DNA of 64,000 bases, from contig JABLXU010000015.1 in assembly GCA_013177805.1 (NCBI GenBank), forward strand, positions 1 to 64,000, written 5' to 3'. The translations under genes were made by a program, and so were the position numbers. Numbering within the stretch: the first letter of the stretch is position 1; the number at the start of each line of letters is the position of its first letter. The notes beneath the pieces were generated by a model, which made no database searches, was not told where the DNA came from, and was given only the letters and a program-made list of their open reading frames with translations. Shown piece by piece: positions 25,187-34,068 of the stretch. Origin of the DNA: Candidatus Omnitrophota bacterium (GTDB lineage: Bacteria; Hinthialibacterota; Hinthialibacteria; Hinthialibacterales; Hinthialibacteraceae).

Positions 25187-26497
25187 ATGCCAACGGATAA
25201 ATGTTTCGTATCTTTACTGATGGTTTGGTTGAGTTTCGTTTCGAGCGGGCCCGGTCCAGCCCGTGCGGAGGAATTTGTCCCCTTATTCAATGGCCAAAAC
25301 CTCGACGGCTGGGTCAACGTCAATTGCGCGCCGGAAACCTGGACGGTCCGCGACGGGATGATCATCTGCACCGGCAAACCGGCTGGTGTGTTACGGACAG
25401 TTAAGCAATACGAGAACTTCGTCCTGGAGTTAGAATGGCGGCATATCCACAAGGGCGGCAACGCGGGCCTTTTCATTCATTCCGACGCCATCACCGCGCC
25501 TGGCGTGCCTTTCACCCGTTCTATCGAAATCCAGATCATGGACGGCAACCACGGCGACGTGTTCGCCATCCACGGCGCCACACTCACCCCGGACAAACCT
25601 CATCCCAAAGGATGGATGCGTTCGCTTCCGTCAGAAAAACGAACACATCCCGCCGGGGGCGGGTGGAACCAGTACCGAGTGGAAAGCCGGGATGGTATGA
25701 TCACCCTCTCAGTGAACGGCGAAGTCGTCACCCGCGCTTTTCACTGCAATCCACGCAAGGGCTATATTTGCCTCGAATCCGAAGGGAGCGAAATCCATTT
25801 CCGGAATATCCGCGTTCAGGAACTGCCCGGGACTAATCCTCCCGCGGTGGTGACGGCCACGCCAGAGGAAGGTTTCGTCTCCCTATACAACGGACTCGAT
25901 TTGCGCGGCTGGAAACAGGATCCCGGACACTCCAACCATTGGAGGCCCCAGGATTGGATTTTAGACTATGACGGCCAAAGTGAAGCAGTAGACAAAAACT
26001 TATGGACGGAAAAAGAATACGGCAACTTCATCCTGATCGTGGATTGGCGGCAAAACGCGAAACCCGTGATCGAAAACGTGCCCGTGGTATTGCCCGACGG
26101 CCGTGACGCCACCGCTTCCGATGGTTCACCGCTAACTGTCCCGGTTTATGATGCCGGGGATAGCGGGATCTACATCCGCGGCAATTCCAAGAGTCAATTC
26201 AACATCTGGAACTGGCCGGTCGGCTCGGGCGAGATTTACGGCTATCGCACCGATGCTTCCATGCCGCCCGAGGTGCGGCGCGGCGCGACCCCCCTCTTTA
26301 ATGCCGATAATCCGATCGGCGAATGGAACCGCTTCGAAATCACCGCCATCGGCAACCGGGTCACCGTAGTACTTAACGGCAAAAAGGTGATTGATAACGC
26401 CGAACTGCCCGGCATGCCGGAACGCGGTCCCATCGCCTTGCAGCATCACGGTGACCGGATTCAATTCGCCAACATCTACATCAAAGAACTTGATTGA
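25187..26497 (+). CDS. Secreted tandem DUF1080 (3-keto-disaccharide hydrolase-type) protein
   Basis: The 436-residue exported protein has a signal peptide ending SSGPGPARA, then two DUF1080 beta-sandwich domains. Domain 1 (about 27-220) reads FVPLFNGQNLDGWVNVN...VRDGMIICTGKPAGVLRT...LELEWRH...GNAGLFIHSD...EIQIMDGNHGD. Domain 2 (about 235-436) repeats it: FVSLYNGLDLRGWKQ...GNFILIVDWRQ...DSGIYIRGNSKSQFNIW...GPIALQHHGDRIQFANIYIKELD. Some family members hydrolyse 3-keto-glucosides; others are uncharacterised. GGAAGGAG supports ATG 25187. It is likely co-transcribed with the exported RraA-like gene just upstream. Confidence 0.9.
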   Translation: MPTDKCFVSLLMVWLSFVSSGPGPARAEEFVPLFNGQNLDGWVNVNCAPETWTVRDGMIICTGKPAGVLRTVKQYENFVLELEWRHIHKGGNAGLFIHSDAITAPGVPFTRSIEIQIMDGNHGDVFAIHGATLTPDKPHPKGWMRSLPSEKRTHPAGGGWNQYRVESRDGMITLSVNGEVVTRAFHCNPRKGYICLESEGSEIHFRNIRVQELPGTNPPAVVTATPEEGFVSLYNGLDLRGWKQDPGHSNHWRPQDWILDYDGQSEAVDKNLWTEKEYGNFILIVDWRQNAKPVIENVPVVLPDGRDATASDGSPLTVPVYDAGDSGIYIRGNSKSQFNIWNWPVGSGEIYGYRTDASMPPEVRRGATPLFNADNPIGEWNRFEITAIGNRVTVVLNGKKVIDNAELPGMPERGPIALQHHGDRIQFANIYIKELD

Positions 26498-26584
26498 AGT
26501 ATTGAGAGTTAACCTGAATAAAACGGGTGGGTTGCTTAATTGCAGCCGCACGTTTTCTGCCCAAGAAACGTTCCGGTCATTGCC

Positions 26585-26613
26585 TTGACAACCTCTGGAC
26601 CGCCCGATAGCTT
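26585..26613 (+). promoter_or_regulatory. Weak promoter candidate of the thiamine gene run
   Basis: A perfect TTGACA (26585-26590) lies 17 bases before TAGCTT (26608-26613, 3/6 match), 42 bases before the thiS ATG. No THI-box (TPP riboswitch) pattern is visible in 26498-26655. Confidence 0.3.
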
Positions 26614-26655
26614 GTTGGAAAAGATCATATTGATATCGAAAGGCTTCGGTTATTC

Positions 26656-26970
26656 ATGCGGGTTACGCTCAATGGGAAGCCCAAGGAGCTGGAAGAAGAC
26701 ATTACGATCCTGACTTTGCTCCAGCAACTCGGCTTGCATCCCCAACAAGTCGCCGTGGAAATCAACCGGGACATTGTCAAACGCGAATCTTACGAATCCC
26801 ATATCCTCCACGAGGGCGATGAAGTTGAAATTCTCCGCTTTGTGGGGGGAGGAAGCGTCACCAATGTCAATGCGATAAAATCGATTGACTACAACGTGCC
26901 CTATTACAGTTTCCCTCTTCCTCTGGGAGAGGGTCAGGGTGAGGGATGCCCTGAGAGGGCGGTTTACTGA
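26656..26970 (+). CDS. thiS: Sulfur carrier protein ThiS with abnormal C-terminal extension
   Basis: The first 67 residues are a normal ThiS ubiquitin-like fold (MRVTLNGKPKELEEDITILT...VAVEINRDIVKRE...LHEGDEVEILRFVGGG). ThiS must end in Gly-Gly so that ThiF can adenylate it and sulfur can be loaded for thiazole synthesis. Here the frame continues past GGG for 37 residues (SVTNVNAIKSIDYNVPYYSF...), the last part translating a repeated intergenic sequence (PLPLGEGQGEG). Either a protease trims it, or a stop codon has been lost and the carrier is compromised. The neighbouring thiG and thiE indicate thiazole and thiamine synthesis. Confidence 0.8.
   Translation: MRVTLNGKPKELEEDITILTLLQQLGLHPQQVAVEINRDIVKRESYESHILHEGDEVEILRFVGGGSVTNVNAIKSIDYNVPYYSFPLPLGEGQGEGCPERAVY
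26912..26963. repeat. Intergenic repeat of the CTCTGGGAGAGGGTCAGGGTGAGGG type
   Basis: The stretch from CCCTCTTCC through CTGGGAGAGGGTCAGGG to a GCCCTGAGAGGGC end is the kind of low-complexity palindromic element often seen between genes in many uncultured bacteria. It forms the 3' end of the thiS frame here. Degenerate relatives occur at 59450-59490 and 61431-61465. Confidence 0.5.
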
Positions 26971-27016
26971 TATTTCCTTACAGATGGGTAAATCTCCCCG
27001 GTTTTCTAAGTCTGTC

Positions 27017-27036
27017 ATCCCCGCGAAAGCGGGGAT
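27017..27036. repeat. REP-like hairpin ATCCCCGC-GAAA-GCGGGGAT
   Basis: A perfect 8-bp stem (27017-27024 with 27029-27036) is closed by a GAAA tetraloop and flanked by GTC and CCAG. This matches a common dispersed intergenic palindrome (GTCATCCCCGCGAAAGCGGGG). It is the middle of three palindromes in the thiS-thiG gap. Confidence 0.6.
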
Positions 27037-27048
27037 CCAGCAGTGTAG

Positions 27049-27075
27049 GGTGGGTTGAGCGTAGCGAAACCCACC
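27049..27075. repeat. REP-like hairpin GGTGGGTT...AACCCACC
   Basis: GGTGGGTT (27049-27056) pairs perfectly with AACCCACC (27068-27075) around an 11-base loop that can itself pair GC with GC. It resembles another common dispersed palindrome (GTAGGGTGGG...CCCACC). Confidence 0.55.
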
Positions 27076-27125
27076 AATGTTAGATGATCTCCTCATTGCC
27101 TGAATCTTGAATCGAGGTGCTCACA

Positions 27126-27929
27126 ATGGTCCAATCACCCATTTCACACCCAGCGGACGCGATACTGGATGATGAGCCCTTCCGGGTCGGGGACTATACC
27201 CTTCATTCGCGCCTGATCGTCGGGACCGGTAAGTACAAGGATTTCATCGAGACTGAGCGTGCCCTTGAAGAATCCGGTACGGAAATGGTCACCGTCGCCT
27301 TGCGCCGGGTTGATTTCGACGCGCAAGACCATCTTTTGAATCATATCGATCCCAAGAAATACATTATTCTTCCCAACACGGCGGGTTGCTACAACGCCGA
27401 GGACGCTGTCCGCGTCGCCCGGCTGGGACGCGAGGTTTCCAACTCCAATCTGGTCAAGCTGGAAGTCCTGGCCGATCCCGACACCCTGCTTCCCCATCCC
27501 GTGGAGACCTTGAAAGCCCTCCAGATTCTGGTGAAAGAAGGCTTTACGGTGATGACTTACACCAACGACGATCCCGTCATGGCCAAAATGCTGGAGGAAG
27601 AAGGCTCTACGGTGGTCATGCCCGCGGGTGCCCCCATCGGCTCGGGGCAGGGAATCCTCAATGCCAACAACATCCGGATTATCCTGGAACGCGCCAAGGT
27701 GCCCATCATCGTGGACGCGGGCGTGGGGACCGCCAGCGATGTCAGCCGCGCCCTGGAACTAGGCTGCGCGGCGGTTTTGCTCAATACAGGTATTGCCGGA
27801 GCCAAGGATCCCATCCGCATGGCGCGCGCGATGAAATACGCCGCCCTGGCGGGACGGCATGCCTATCTCGCGGGCCGCATCCCCAAAAAACTGTACGCCA
27901 ACGCCAGCAGCCCGCCGCTGGATTTCTAA
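27126..27929 (+). CDS. thiG: Thiazole synthase ThiG
   Basis: The 267-residue TIM-barrel enzyme forms the thiazole phosphate from deoxyxylulose phosphate, dehydroglycine and ThiS-thiocarboxylate. Family blocks: [68 protein letters not shown] (with the Schiff-base lysine), [15 protein letters not shown] and [34 protein letters not shown] 27126 has GAGG about ten bases upstream; the in-frame GTG 27117 would add three residues. It is separated from thiS by three palindromic repeats and is followed 27 bases later by thiE. Confidence 0.95.
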   Translation: MVQSPISHPADAILDDEPFRVGDYTLHSRLIVGTGKYKDFIETERALEESGTEMVTVALRRVDFDAQDHLLNHIDPKKYIILPNTAGCYNAEDAVRVARLGREVSNSNLVKLEVLADPDTLLPHPVETLKALQILVKEGFTVMTYTNDDPVMAKMLEEEGSTVVMPAGAPIGSGQGILNANNIRIILERAKVPIIVDAGVGTASDVSRALELGCAAVLLNTGIAGAKDPIRMARAMKYAALAGRHAYLAGRIPKKLYANASSPPLDF

Positions 27930-27956
27930 TCCGTGCGCCCTTGCTGGTCTGTGACC

Positions 27957-29042
27957 ATGAAAACCATCGATTCGGGTTTGTACCGATTGCTCGACGCCAA
28001 CGCTGACCGCGCCGCCGAGGCGCTGCGGGTGGCTGGGGACATTGCCCGCTTCGTGCTGGACGATCCCGGTCTGGCCCGCACTTGGCGGACGATGCGCGGC
28101 GAACTGTGGGAGATTTTGTCCTCGTTCCCAGCTCTCCAACAACGCGCCGTCGATAACCGCGACAGCGCGGGGGATATAGGCCGTAATTTCAAGACAGGGC
28201 GCCATGCCGATCTTCTGCACTTGGCCCGCGCGAATATCCACCGCGCCGAGGAATCGTTCCGCGTGCTGGAGGAAGCCTGCCGGTGCGCCGATCTGTCTGC
28301 CGTACCCCGGTTCGCGCGCCTGCGGTATCAATGTTATGAACTGGAGCCGGCGATGCTCGCGCGGCTGGAACAATGGTCGCTGGAACGCAAGTTGGATTTT
28401 CATCTCTATGTCGTGCTCGGCCGGGAATTCTCCAAGGGCCGGGATTTTCTCGAAGTGACAGAAAAAGCCATCGCCGGTGGAGCGGGTTGCATCCAACTTC
28501 GTGACAAGGAAATGCCCAAGCGCGAACTGCTGGCCTGGGCGTGCCGTTTACGCGATCTGACCCGGGAGCGCGGTGTCACGTTCATTCTAAACGACCATCT
28601 GGACATTGCCCTGGCCGCGGGCGCGGATGGCGTGCATCTGGGCCAGGATGATTTTCCCATCCCGGAAGCCCGGCGTGTCGCGGGGCCGCATTTCATCATT
28701 GGAGCATCCACCCATTCGGTCGATCAAGCCCAGAAAGCGGTGGAAGATGGCGCCAGCTATATTAACATCGGCCCGATTTTCCCTACCGGAACCAAGAAAG
28801 GCGCGGTGGCCCCGGTCGGCCCGGATCTGATCACCGAGGTTACCCGGGTTGTTTCTCTTCCCTTTACCGTCATGGGCGGGATCAAACTTGACAACGTGGA
28901 CGAGGTGCTGCGGCGGGGAGCCCGGCGGATCGCGGTGGTCACGGCGGTCGTGGCTGCGGACGACATCACCGCCGCCGCCCGCGCTTTCGTCACGAAAATT
29001 CAATCCTACTTCGAGGGAGCCAAGCCTTCCCGTCCTGATTGA
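27957..29042 (+). CDS. thiE: ThiD2-ThiE fusion: HMP-phosphate kinase domain and thiamine phosphate synthase
   Basis: The 361-residue fusion begins with a helical domain (about 1-140) of the ThiD2 type: GLYRLLDANADRAAEALRVAGDIARFVLDDP, then HLARANIHRAEESFRVLEEACR. ThiD2 proteins phosphorylate HMP-phosphate. The C-terminal domain (about 150-355) is ThiE: CIQLRDKEMPKRELL, FILNDHLDIALAAGADGVHLGQDD, IIGASTHSVDQAQKA, YINIGPIFPTGTKKGA, FTVMGGI. One polypeptide would thus convert HMP-P to HMP-PP and join it to the thiazole made with ThiG. ATG 27957 is chosen over an upstream in-frame GTG (27933). Confidence 0.88.
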   Translation: MKTIDSGLYRLLDANADRAAEALRVAGDIARFVLDDPGLARTWRTMRGELWEILSSFPALQQRAVDNRDSAGDIGRNFKTGRHADLLHLARANIHRAEESFRVLEEACRCADLSAVPRFARLRYQCYELEPAMLARLEQWSLERKLDFHLYVVLGREFSKGRDFLEVTEKAIAGGAGCIQLRDKEMPKRELLAWACRLRDLTRERGVTFILNDHLDIALAAGADGVHLGQDDFPIPEARRVAGPHFIIGASTHSVDQAQKAVEDGASYINIGPIFPTGTKKGAVAPVGPDLITEVTRVVSLPFTVMGGIKLDNVDEVLRRGARRIAVVTAVVAADDITAAARAFVTKIQSYFEGAKPSRPD

Positions 29043-29049
29043 TTCCACC

Positions 29050-31950
29050 ATGCCTGAAAATCCCTACGGCGCGTCTCCGCAATGGCTCGATCTGCTTACG
29101 GCCCTTGAATCCCACGGGATTGCCCTGGCTGCCTGCTCCAATGTACTACGCGACCGTCTGGCGCGGTTGTCATATTTTTCTCCCCGCCTGACGGAAATCG
29201 CCTCGGCCCGGCCGGATTTGATTCTTCCATGGATGAAAGAAGGGGCGCTGGATGAACGGTTTTCGAAAACACAATTGCGCGAACGGCTGGAGGCCATATT
29301 GCCGGAAGTGGAGGACCCCGAAACCGCCATTCGTTTCTTCCATCGTTCTCACATTCTTCGGATCGCCTGGCGGGACTTATGCCACCTGGCTGATATCCAA
29401 GTCATTACCGAAGAACTATCGGATTTGGCCGATGTGATCCTTGAAGCGGTCTATCATCGGATTTGGACCCGGTTGACCTCTACTTATGGTGAACCTCGGT
29501 CTCATGAGGAGAAAACACCCGCCCACTTGGCCATTATCGCCCTCGGAAAACTCGGCGGCCGGGAACTGAACTTTAGTTCCGATATCGATCTGATGTTTGT
29601 CTATGACCATGGCGGCAAAACTACGGGCGGCACAAATGCGGCCATTGATAACAAAAAATTCTTTACCTTGCTGGCTCAAGGGATTTGCGATTTTCTTAGT
29701 AAACCCACCCCGCTGGGCTTTTTGTATCGTGTCGATACCCGCCTCCGGCCAGAGGGTGAACGGGGTGAACTGGCAGTTTCCCTCGCCGCCGTTGAAATCT
29801 ATTACCACTCGTACGGCCAAAATTGGGAGCGGCAAGCCTTATTGAAGGCCCGGCCCGTAGCCGGAAATCCAGATACAGGCCGCCAATTCATTCAACTGAT
29901 TACTCCGTTTACCTATCGCAAATACGTGGATGAAATAGAAATCGCCGAGGTGCTCCGCTCCATCGATTCCCTGCGCCGGCGGTCCCTGGCCGCCATCGGT
30001 TCTCCCGCGCAGCAGGCGAACAACTTCAAAAATGGGTATGGCGGCATTCGGGAGATCGAATTTTTCGTCCAGGCTGTCCAAATGCTCTACGGCGGTCAAT
30101 ACCCGGAAATCAAACTGGCGGGCACCTTGCTTTCCCTGCAACGCATGCACGAAAGCCATTTGCTGCATGCGCGCGATTTCGCGTTTCTGACTACCGCGTA
30201 CAAGTTTCTCCGCTGCATCGAGCACCGCCTGCAAATGACCGCCGATCAGCAGGTGTACGACTTGCCCACCGCTCCTATCGCTCAGAAGCGGCTGGTGGAT
30301 AGTTTGGATTTGGCTTCCTGGGATGAATTCAAACAAAAATACGAGGAAACCACGCGCGGTGTCCGGCAAATCTACGAAGGCGTCTTCCAACGCGAGGATT
30401 GGAACGACACCCTGGAACCGCTGATCGAATCCCAGGAATGTACGGAGGAAATCAAAAAACTGTTGGCTTCATACGAGTTTGAGGATCCTCCGCGCGCCTT
30501 CGCCTTTCTCAAAGCCCTCCAGACATCGCCGGACATTCATCTGCAGCCCAAGACCACCCGGCTCTTTAAGGCCATCCTCCCCCGCCTGCTGGTCTGCTTG
30601 AAAAACAGCCCTGATTCCGACCTGGCCCTTTCCAACTTCGAGCAGCTGGTCACCAGCTTCAAGGCGCGGTCCGCCCTCTACGAAGCGCTTTACACCCAAC
30701 CGCCGTTTCTCGAACTGCTCGTCTCCGTGACCAGCGGCAGCAGCTTTCTCACCCGGCTGGTGCTGCGCGATCCCTCCCTCATGGAAACCATCGGCCATGA
30801 CGGATTTTTGGAAGAAGTGATCACTCCCGATTTGCTCCAACACCATCTCGAACTCATTGAACAGGCTTACCCCGCCGCCTCCCGCCGCGACCATCTGTTG
30901 CGCGTCCAAAACGCCGCCATGTTCCGGAGTGGGATCCGTTTCATCCTGGGATTGTCCGATGTCGAAAGCATGGGCAAGGAATTGACACACATCGCCGATT
31001 TCATCCTGGAAAAGAGCCTGTCCTGTGTTTTGGCCCAAATGGCTGAAAAATATCCGGATTTCACTTCCTGTGGCGCGGCGGATTTGGCCATCCTGGGCTA
31101 CGGCAAACTAGGCGGCCGCGAATTCAATGTGGCGTCCGACTGCGATCTGGTGTTTCTCTATTCCGAATCCCGGAACGTGGGGGGAATCACCTCCGCCGAG
31201 TATTTCCATCGCTTCGCCGCCCAGATGACCCGTTTTCTGGAGGAAAAATCCGCCCTGGGTTTTTTATACAACACCGACACCCGCCTCCGGCCGCATGGTC
31301 AGAACAGCCCGCTGGCCGGCAGCTTCGCCACGTTCCAGGATTACTACCGCCATCAGGCCCAATTCTGGGAGAAGATGGCCCTGACCCGCGCCCGGTTTAT
31401 TGGCGGCAATCCCCAAGCCCGCGATCTCTTGGAGGAGTTAAAGAAAGAAGTCCTTTTCCAGAAACCTCCCAACCGGGACGAGATCCAGTCCATCCTCGAC
31501 ATGCGCCGGAAAATCGAATCCGCCAAGGGGGATGAAACCCTTAAGGCCGGTCCCGGCGGCCTGGTCGACGTGGAATTCATCGCCCAAACCCTGGTGTTGC
31601 GTTATGGATTTCAGCATGCGTCCGTGCGGTCCACTTCGACTTTCGCCATCCTGCGCGCCGCCGCCCGTGAGGCCCTGCTGCCTTTGGACGAAGCCAAACA
31701 GCTCATCGTTTCGTACACTTTCCTGCGCGAGGTGGAAAACCGCCTGCGGATCGTCAACAACATTTCCATGGACGCCATCCCCGCCGATCCCGCCGAACTC
31801 GAAAAACTCACCCGCCGCTACGCCTTGCGCCTGGACACCGATCCCCTGACTCCTGATTCGTTTCTGGAAAAAATTGGCACCCACACTACACGCGTACGGA
31901 CCATTTTTGAGCGGTTCTTTGAACGGATGCTGGAGGAGAGCGGGAGATGA
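29050..31950 (+). CDS. glnE: Glutamine synthetase adenylyltransferase/deadenylase GlnE
   Basis: The 966-residue protein has the two GlnE nucleotidyltransferase domains. The first, around residue 165, reads IALGKLGGRELNFSSDIDLMFVY; the second, around 683, reads ILGYGKLGGREFNVASDCDLVFLY. Each is followed by a helical GlnD-like bundle (FYRVDTRLRPEGERGELA and LYNTDTRLRPHGQNSPLA carry the conserved Arg-Leu-Arg-Pro). The first domain classically removes AMP from glutamine synthetase and the second adds it, in response to nitrogen status. The start at 29050 lies seven bases after the thiE stop. There is no functional link to thiamine, so this looks like chance co-transcription. Confidence 0.93.
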   Translation: MPENPYGASPQWLDLLTALESHGIALAACSNVLRDRLARLSYFSPRLTEIASARPDLILPWMKEGALDERFSKTQLRERLEAILPEVEDPETAIRFFHRSHILRIAWRDLCHLADIQVITEELSDLADVILEAVYHRIWTRLTSTYGEPRSHEEKTPAHLAIIALGKLGGRELNFSSDIDLMFVYDHGGKTTGGTNAAIDNKKFFTLLAQGICDFLSKPTPLGFLYRVDTRLRPEGERGELAVSLAAVEIYYHSYGQNWERQALLKARPVAGNPDTGRQFIQLITPFTYRKYVDEIEIAEVLRSIDSLRRRSLAAIGSPAQQANNFKNGYGGIREIEFFVQAVQMLYGGQYPEIKLAGTLLSLQRMHESHLLHARDFAFLTTAYKFLRCIEHRLQMTADQQVYDLPTAPIAQKRLVDSLDLASWDEFKQKYEETTRGVRQIYEGVFQREDWNDTLEPLIESQECTEEIKKLLASYEFEDPPRAFAFLKALQTSPDIHLQPKTTRLFKAILPRLLVCLKNSPDSDLALSNFEQLVTSFKARSALYEALYTQPPFLELLVSVTSGSSFLTRLVLRDPSLMETIGHDGFLEEVITPDLLQHHLELIEQAYPAASRRDHLLRVQNAAMFRSGIRFILGLSDVESMGKELTHIADFILEKSLSCVLAQMAEKYPDFTSCGAADLAILGYGKLGGREFNVASDCDLVFLYSESRNVGGITSAEYFHRFAAQMTRFLEEKSALGFLYNTDTRLRPHGQNSPLAGSFATFQDYYRHQAQFWEKMALTRARFIGGNPQARDLLEELKKEVLFQKPPNRDEIQSILDMRRKIESAKGDETLKAGPGGLVDVEFIAQTLVLRYGFQHASVRSTSTFAILRAAAREALLPLDEAKQLIVSYTFLREVENRLRIVNNISMDAIPADPAELEKLTRRYALRLDTDPLTPDSFLEKIGTHTTRVRTIFERFFERMLEESGR

Positions 31951-31974
31951 ACCAGATTTCCCCTGCGGTTTTGA

Positions 31975-32293
31975 AGACGTGCGGCGTAATTGCTCATCGG
32001 TCAAAGGGGGAACTCGCCGTTCGATATCATCACGGATCTCCGCCGGAGAGGTTTTCAAGTCATAGCGTTGCTGCAGGTTCAACCACAGTTCCGGTCCGGT
32101 TTGGAAAAAACGCCCAGCCGTAATGCCATGTCAGGTGTGATTCGCCGTGTGCCCCGGATGATAAAATTCACCCGTGCCGCCGGAATATCCAACTCCCGCA
32201 CCCATTTATTTTGGTTTAATCCAAGTGGCTTTAAAAATTCAGTCAATAAATCTGGCCTGGATCGATAGGTTTTATATTTTTGTGCATTGTCAT
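31975..32293 (-). pseudogene. higA-type antitoxin remnant with two frameshifts
   Basis: Read on the minus strand, three frames together give a complete HigA/XRE antitoxin. Frame one starts at ATG 32293 or 32287 (GGGAG upstream) with MTMHKNIKPIDPGQI and then hits a stop. Frame two continues LLTEFLKPLGLNQNKWVREL, IPAARVNFIIRGTRRITPDMALRLG. Frame three gives RFFQTGPELWLNLQQRYDLK, TSPAEIRDDIERRVPPL. The shifts fall near 32245-32252 and 32104-32113, each consistent with loss of one base. The classic FFxTGPELWLNLQ helix and HTH leave little doubt about the family. No HigB toxin frame is found upstream. The exact 3' end is unclear because the last frame runs on antisense into glnE. Confidence 0.8.
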
Positions 32294-32447
32294 ACTCCCG
32301 ACTAACACTACCCTTATGGAAGGAGATCAGGGTCTGGGAATAATTGGAGGGGCAAACATTGGTGTCCCCCCGGTTGCGGGGTGAACGAAATCCTTGTTCC
32401 GCCATCATGGATGCGCAAACAGCATAGATCATAATTTTAAATATTAT

Positions 32448-32477
32448 AAAAAAAGGGACACCGTTTCCAGGTGCCCC
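32448..32477 (-). terminator. Rho-independent terminator of xylA
   Basis: On the minus strand GGGGCACC (32477-32470), a 7-base loop and GGTGTCCC (32462-32455) form an 8-bp stem with one G-U pair, followed by seven T (32454-32448). It lies 25 bases beyond the xylA stop. Confidence 0.8.
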
Positions 32478-32502
32478 GGATCAGTCATTATTATCCTGTT
32501 CT

Positions 32503-33816
32503 CTACCGGATATACTCGTTCAGCAGGTTCTCCAGGTATTCCTGGCGGCCGCTTTGGATAACTGGTTCGCCGTGTTCCAGGGTGTATTTTTCCAGTTCCT
32601 CGAAGCCCACCGCGCGGCTTTCGATTTTCTTGCCCAAATCGCTGTCCCAGCCGGCATAGCGCTCTTTAACGAAGTTTTCAAATGTCTTGTCTTCGATCAT
32701 CTTGGCCGCGATTTTCAATCCGCGGGCAAAGGCGTCCATCCCGCCGATGTGCGCGTGGAACAGGTCTTCACCGTCAATGGATTGCCGCCGCACCTTCGCG
32801 TCGAAATTCAACCCCCCGGTGGTGAAGCCGCCGTTTTGGGTGATGATGTACATGGCCAGTGTTGTGTCATACAGGTCGGTCGGGAACTGGTCGGTATCCC
32901 AACCCAGCAGCAAGTCGCCGCGGTTGGCGTCCACCGATCCCAACAGGCCGTTGGCCGCGCAGTAGGCCAGCTCATGGAGGAAGGTGTGCCCCGCCAGGGT
33001 GGCGTGGTTGGCCTCGATGTTCATTTTGAAATGATCCATCAGGCCGTATTTTTGCAGGAACGCGTGGCAACTGCCCGCGTCGAAATCGTACTGGTGCTTG
33101 GTCGGCTCCTTGGGTTTCGGTTCGATGTAGAATTGGCCCTGGAAACCGATTTTCTTCTTGTACTCCACCGCCATGTTCAAGAACGTTCCCAGGTGGTCAA
33201 GTTCACGCCCCATGTCGGTGTTGAGCAGGGTTTCATACCCCTCGCGTCCGCCCCAGAATACATAACCGGCTCCACCGAGCTCGTGGGTGATTTCCATCGC
33301 TTTCTTTACCTGGCTGGCCGCGTAGGCATACACCGCCGGCGAGGGATTGGTCGATGCTCCCGCCATGAACCGCCGGTGCGAAAACAGGTTGCTCGTCCCC
33401 CACAGCAACTTGACACCCGTTTCGTCTTGTTTTTTCTTGGCTAACGCTACGATGTGGTCCAATCGTTTGTTGGTTTCGGCCAAGTTGTCCGCTTCCGGCG
33501 CAATGTCGCGGTCATGGAAACACCAAAACTTGACGCCCAATTTGGTGAAGAATTCAAACGCGGCGTCCAGAGTCATTTCCGCCACTTTCATGGGATCGCT
33601 CGAATTGTTGTATGCCCGGATCATCGTCCCCGGCCCGAAGGGATCGCTGCCCAATCCCTTGAATGTATGCCAATAGCAGACCGAAAACCGGAAATGCTCC
33701 TCCATGGTTTTACCCAAAATCTTCTCTTGGGCATTGTAATGCTTGAAAGATAAGGGATTTTTTGAATCGGGCCCCTCGTAGCGGATCGGCTTCACCTCAG
33801 GAAAGTATTCGGTCAT
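32503..33816 (-). CDS. xylA: Xylose isomerase
   Basis: The 437-residue class II-type xylose isomerase interconverts D-xylose and D-xylulose. Catalytic and metal-binding motifs are intact: [13 protein letters not shown] (active His and Asp), [52 protein letters not shown] and [40 protein letters not shown] is the usual N-terminus, which fixes ATG 33816, with AAGGAGGAG nine bases upstream. No xylulokinase or pentose transporter adjoins it. The gene is divergent from the Ser/Thr kinase gene and ends in its own terminator, so it is monocistronic. Confidence 0.96.
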   Translation of the reverse strand: MTEYFPEVKPIRYEGPDSKNPLSFKHYNAQEKILGKTMEEHFRFSVCYWHTFKGLGSDPFGPGTMIRAYNNSSDPMKVAEMTLDAAFEFFTKLGVKFWCFHDRDIAPEADNLAETNKRLDHIVALAKKKQDETGVKLLWGTSNLFSHRRFMAGASTNPSPAVYAYAASQVKKAMEITHELGGAGYVFWGGREGYETLLNTDMGRELDHLGTFLNMAVEYKKKIGFQGQFYIEPKPKEPTKHQYDFDAGSCHAFLQKYGLMDHFKMNIEANHATLAGHTFLHELAYCAANGLLGSVDANRGDLLLGWDTDQFPTDLYDTTLAMYIITQNGGFTTGGLNFDAKVRRQSIDGEDLFHAHIGGMDAFARGLKIAAKMIEDKTFENFVKERYAGWDSDLGKKIESRAVGFEELEKYTLEHGEPVIQSGRQEYLENLLNEYIR

Positions 33817-33998
33817 GGTCCAGTTCTCCTCCTTGATCGATAATTGGTATCTTGACTCGTTATAGTACGTTGCCGTGTCTTGGAACAGGAACCAGTTTAA
33901 CGCCCAAATTCCAACAGGGGAAGGAACTCTTCCGGAAGGTGGAGGAAGGCTCACTTTTTTTCGCCTGGATAGAAAAAAAGAGTACCCTCATGGATATA

Positions 33999-34035
33999 TA
34001 TAATATATAATATTCTGTGGCAATATCAATATAAT
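33999..34035 (+). promoter_or_regulatory. AT-rich stretch with three TATAAT hexamers before the kinase gene
   Basis: Perfect TATAAT occurs at 33999-34004, 34006-34011 and 34030-34035. No good -35 is spaced correctly for any of them, so the true start point is uncertain. Transcription from the last would begin near 34042 and exclude the ATG at 34036, favouring the ATG at 34069. Confidence 0.4.
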
Positions 34036-34068
34036 ATGCTAAACTATGAGTTGTTCTATGGGGTTTCC

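Noticed and set aside
26498-26655. TPP riboswitch before thiS
   Set aside because: The conserved CUGAGA and neighbouring THI-box elements are missing in this leader.
31438-32082. 214-codon minus-strand frame overlapping the glnE end
   Set aside because: Only its first 50 residues belong to the antitoxin remnant. The rest is antisense to glnE.
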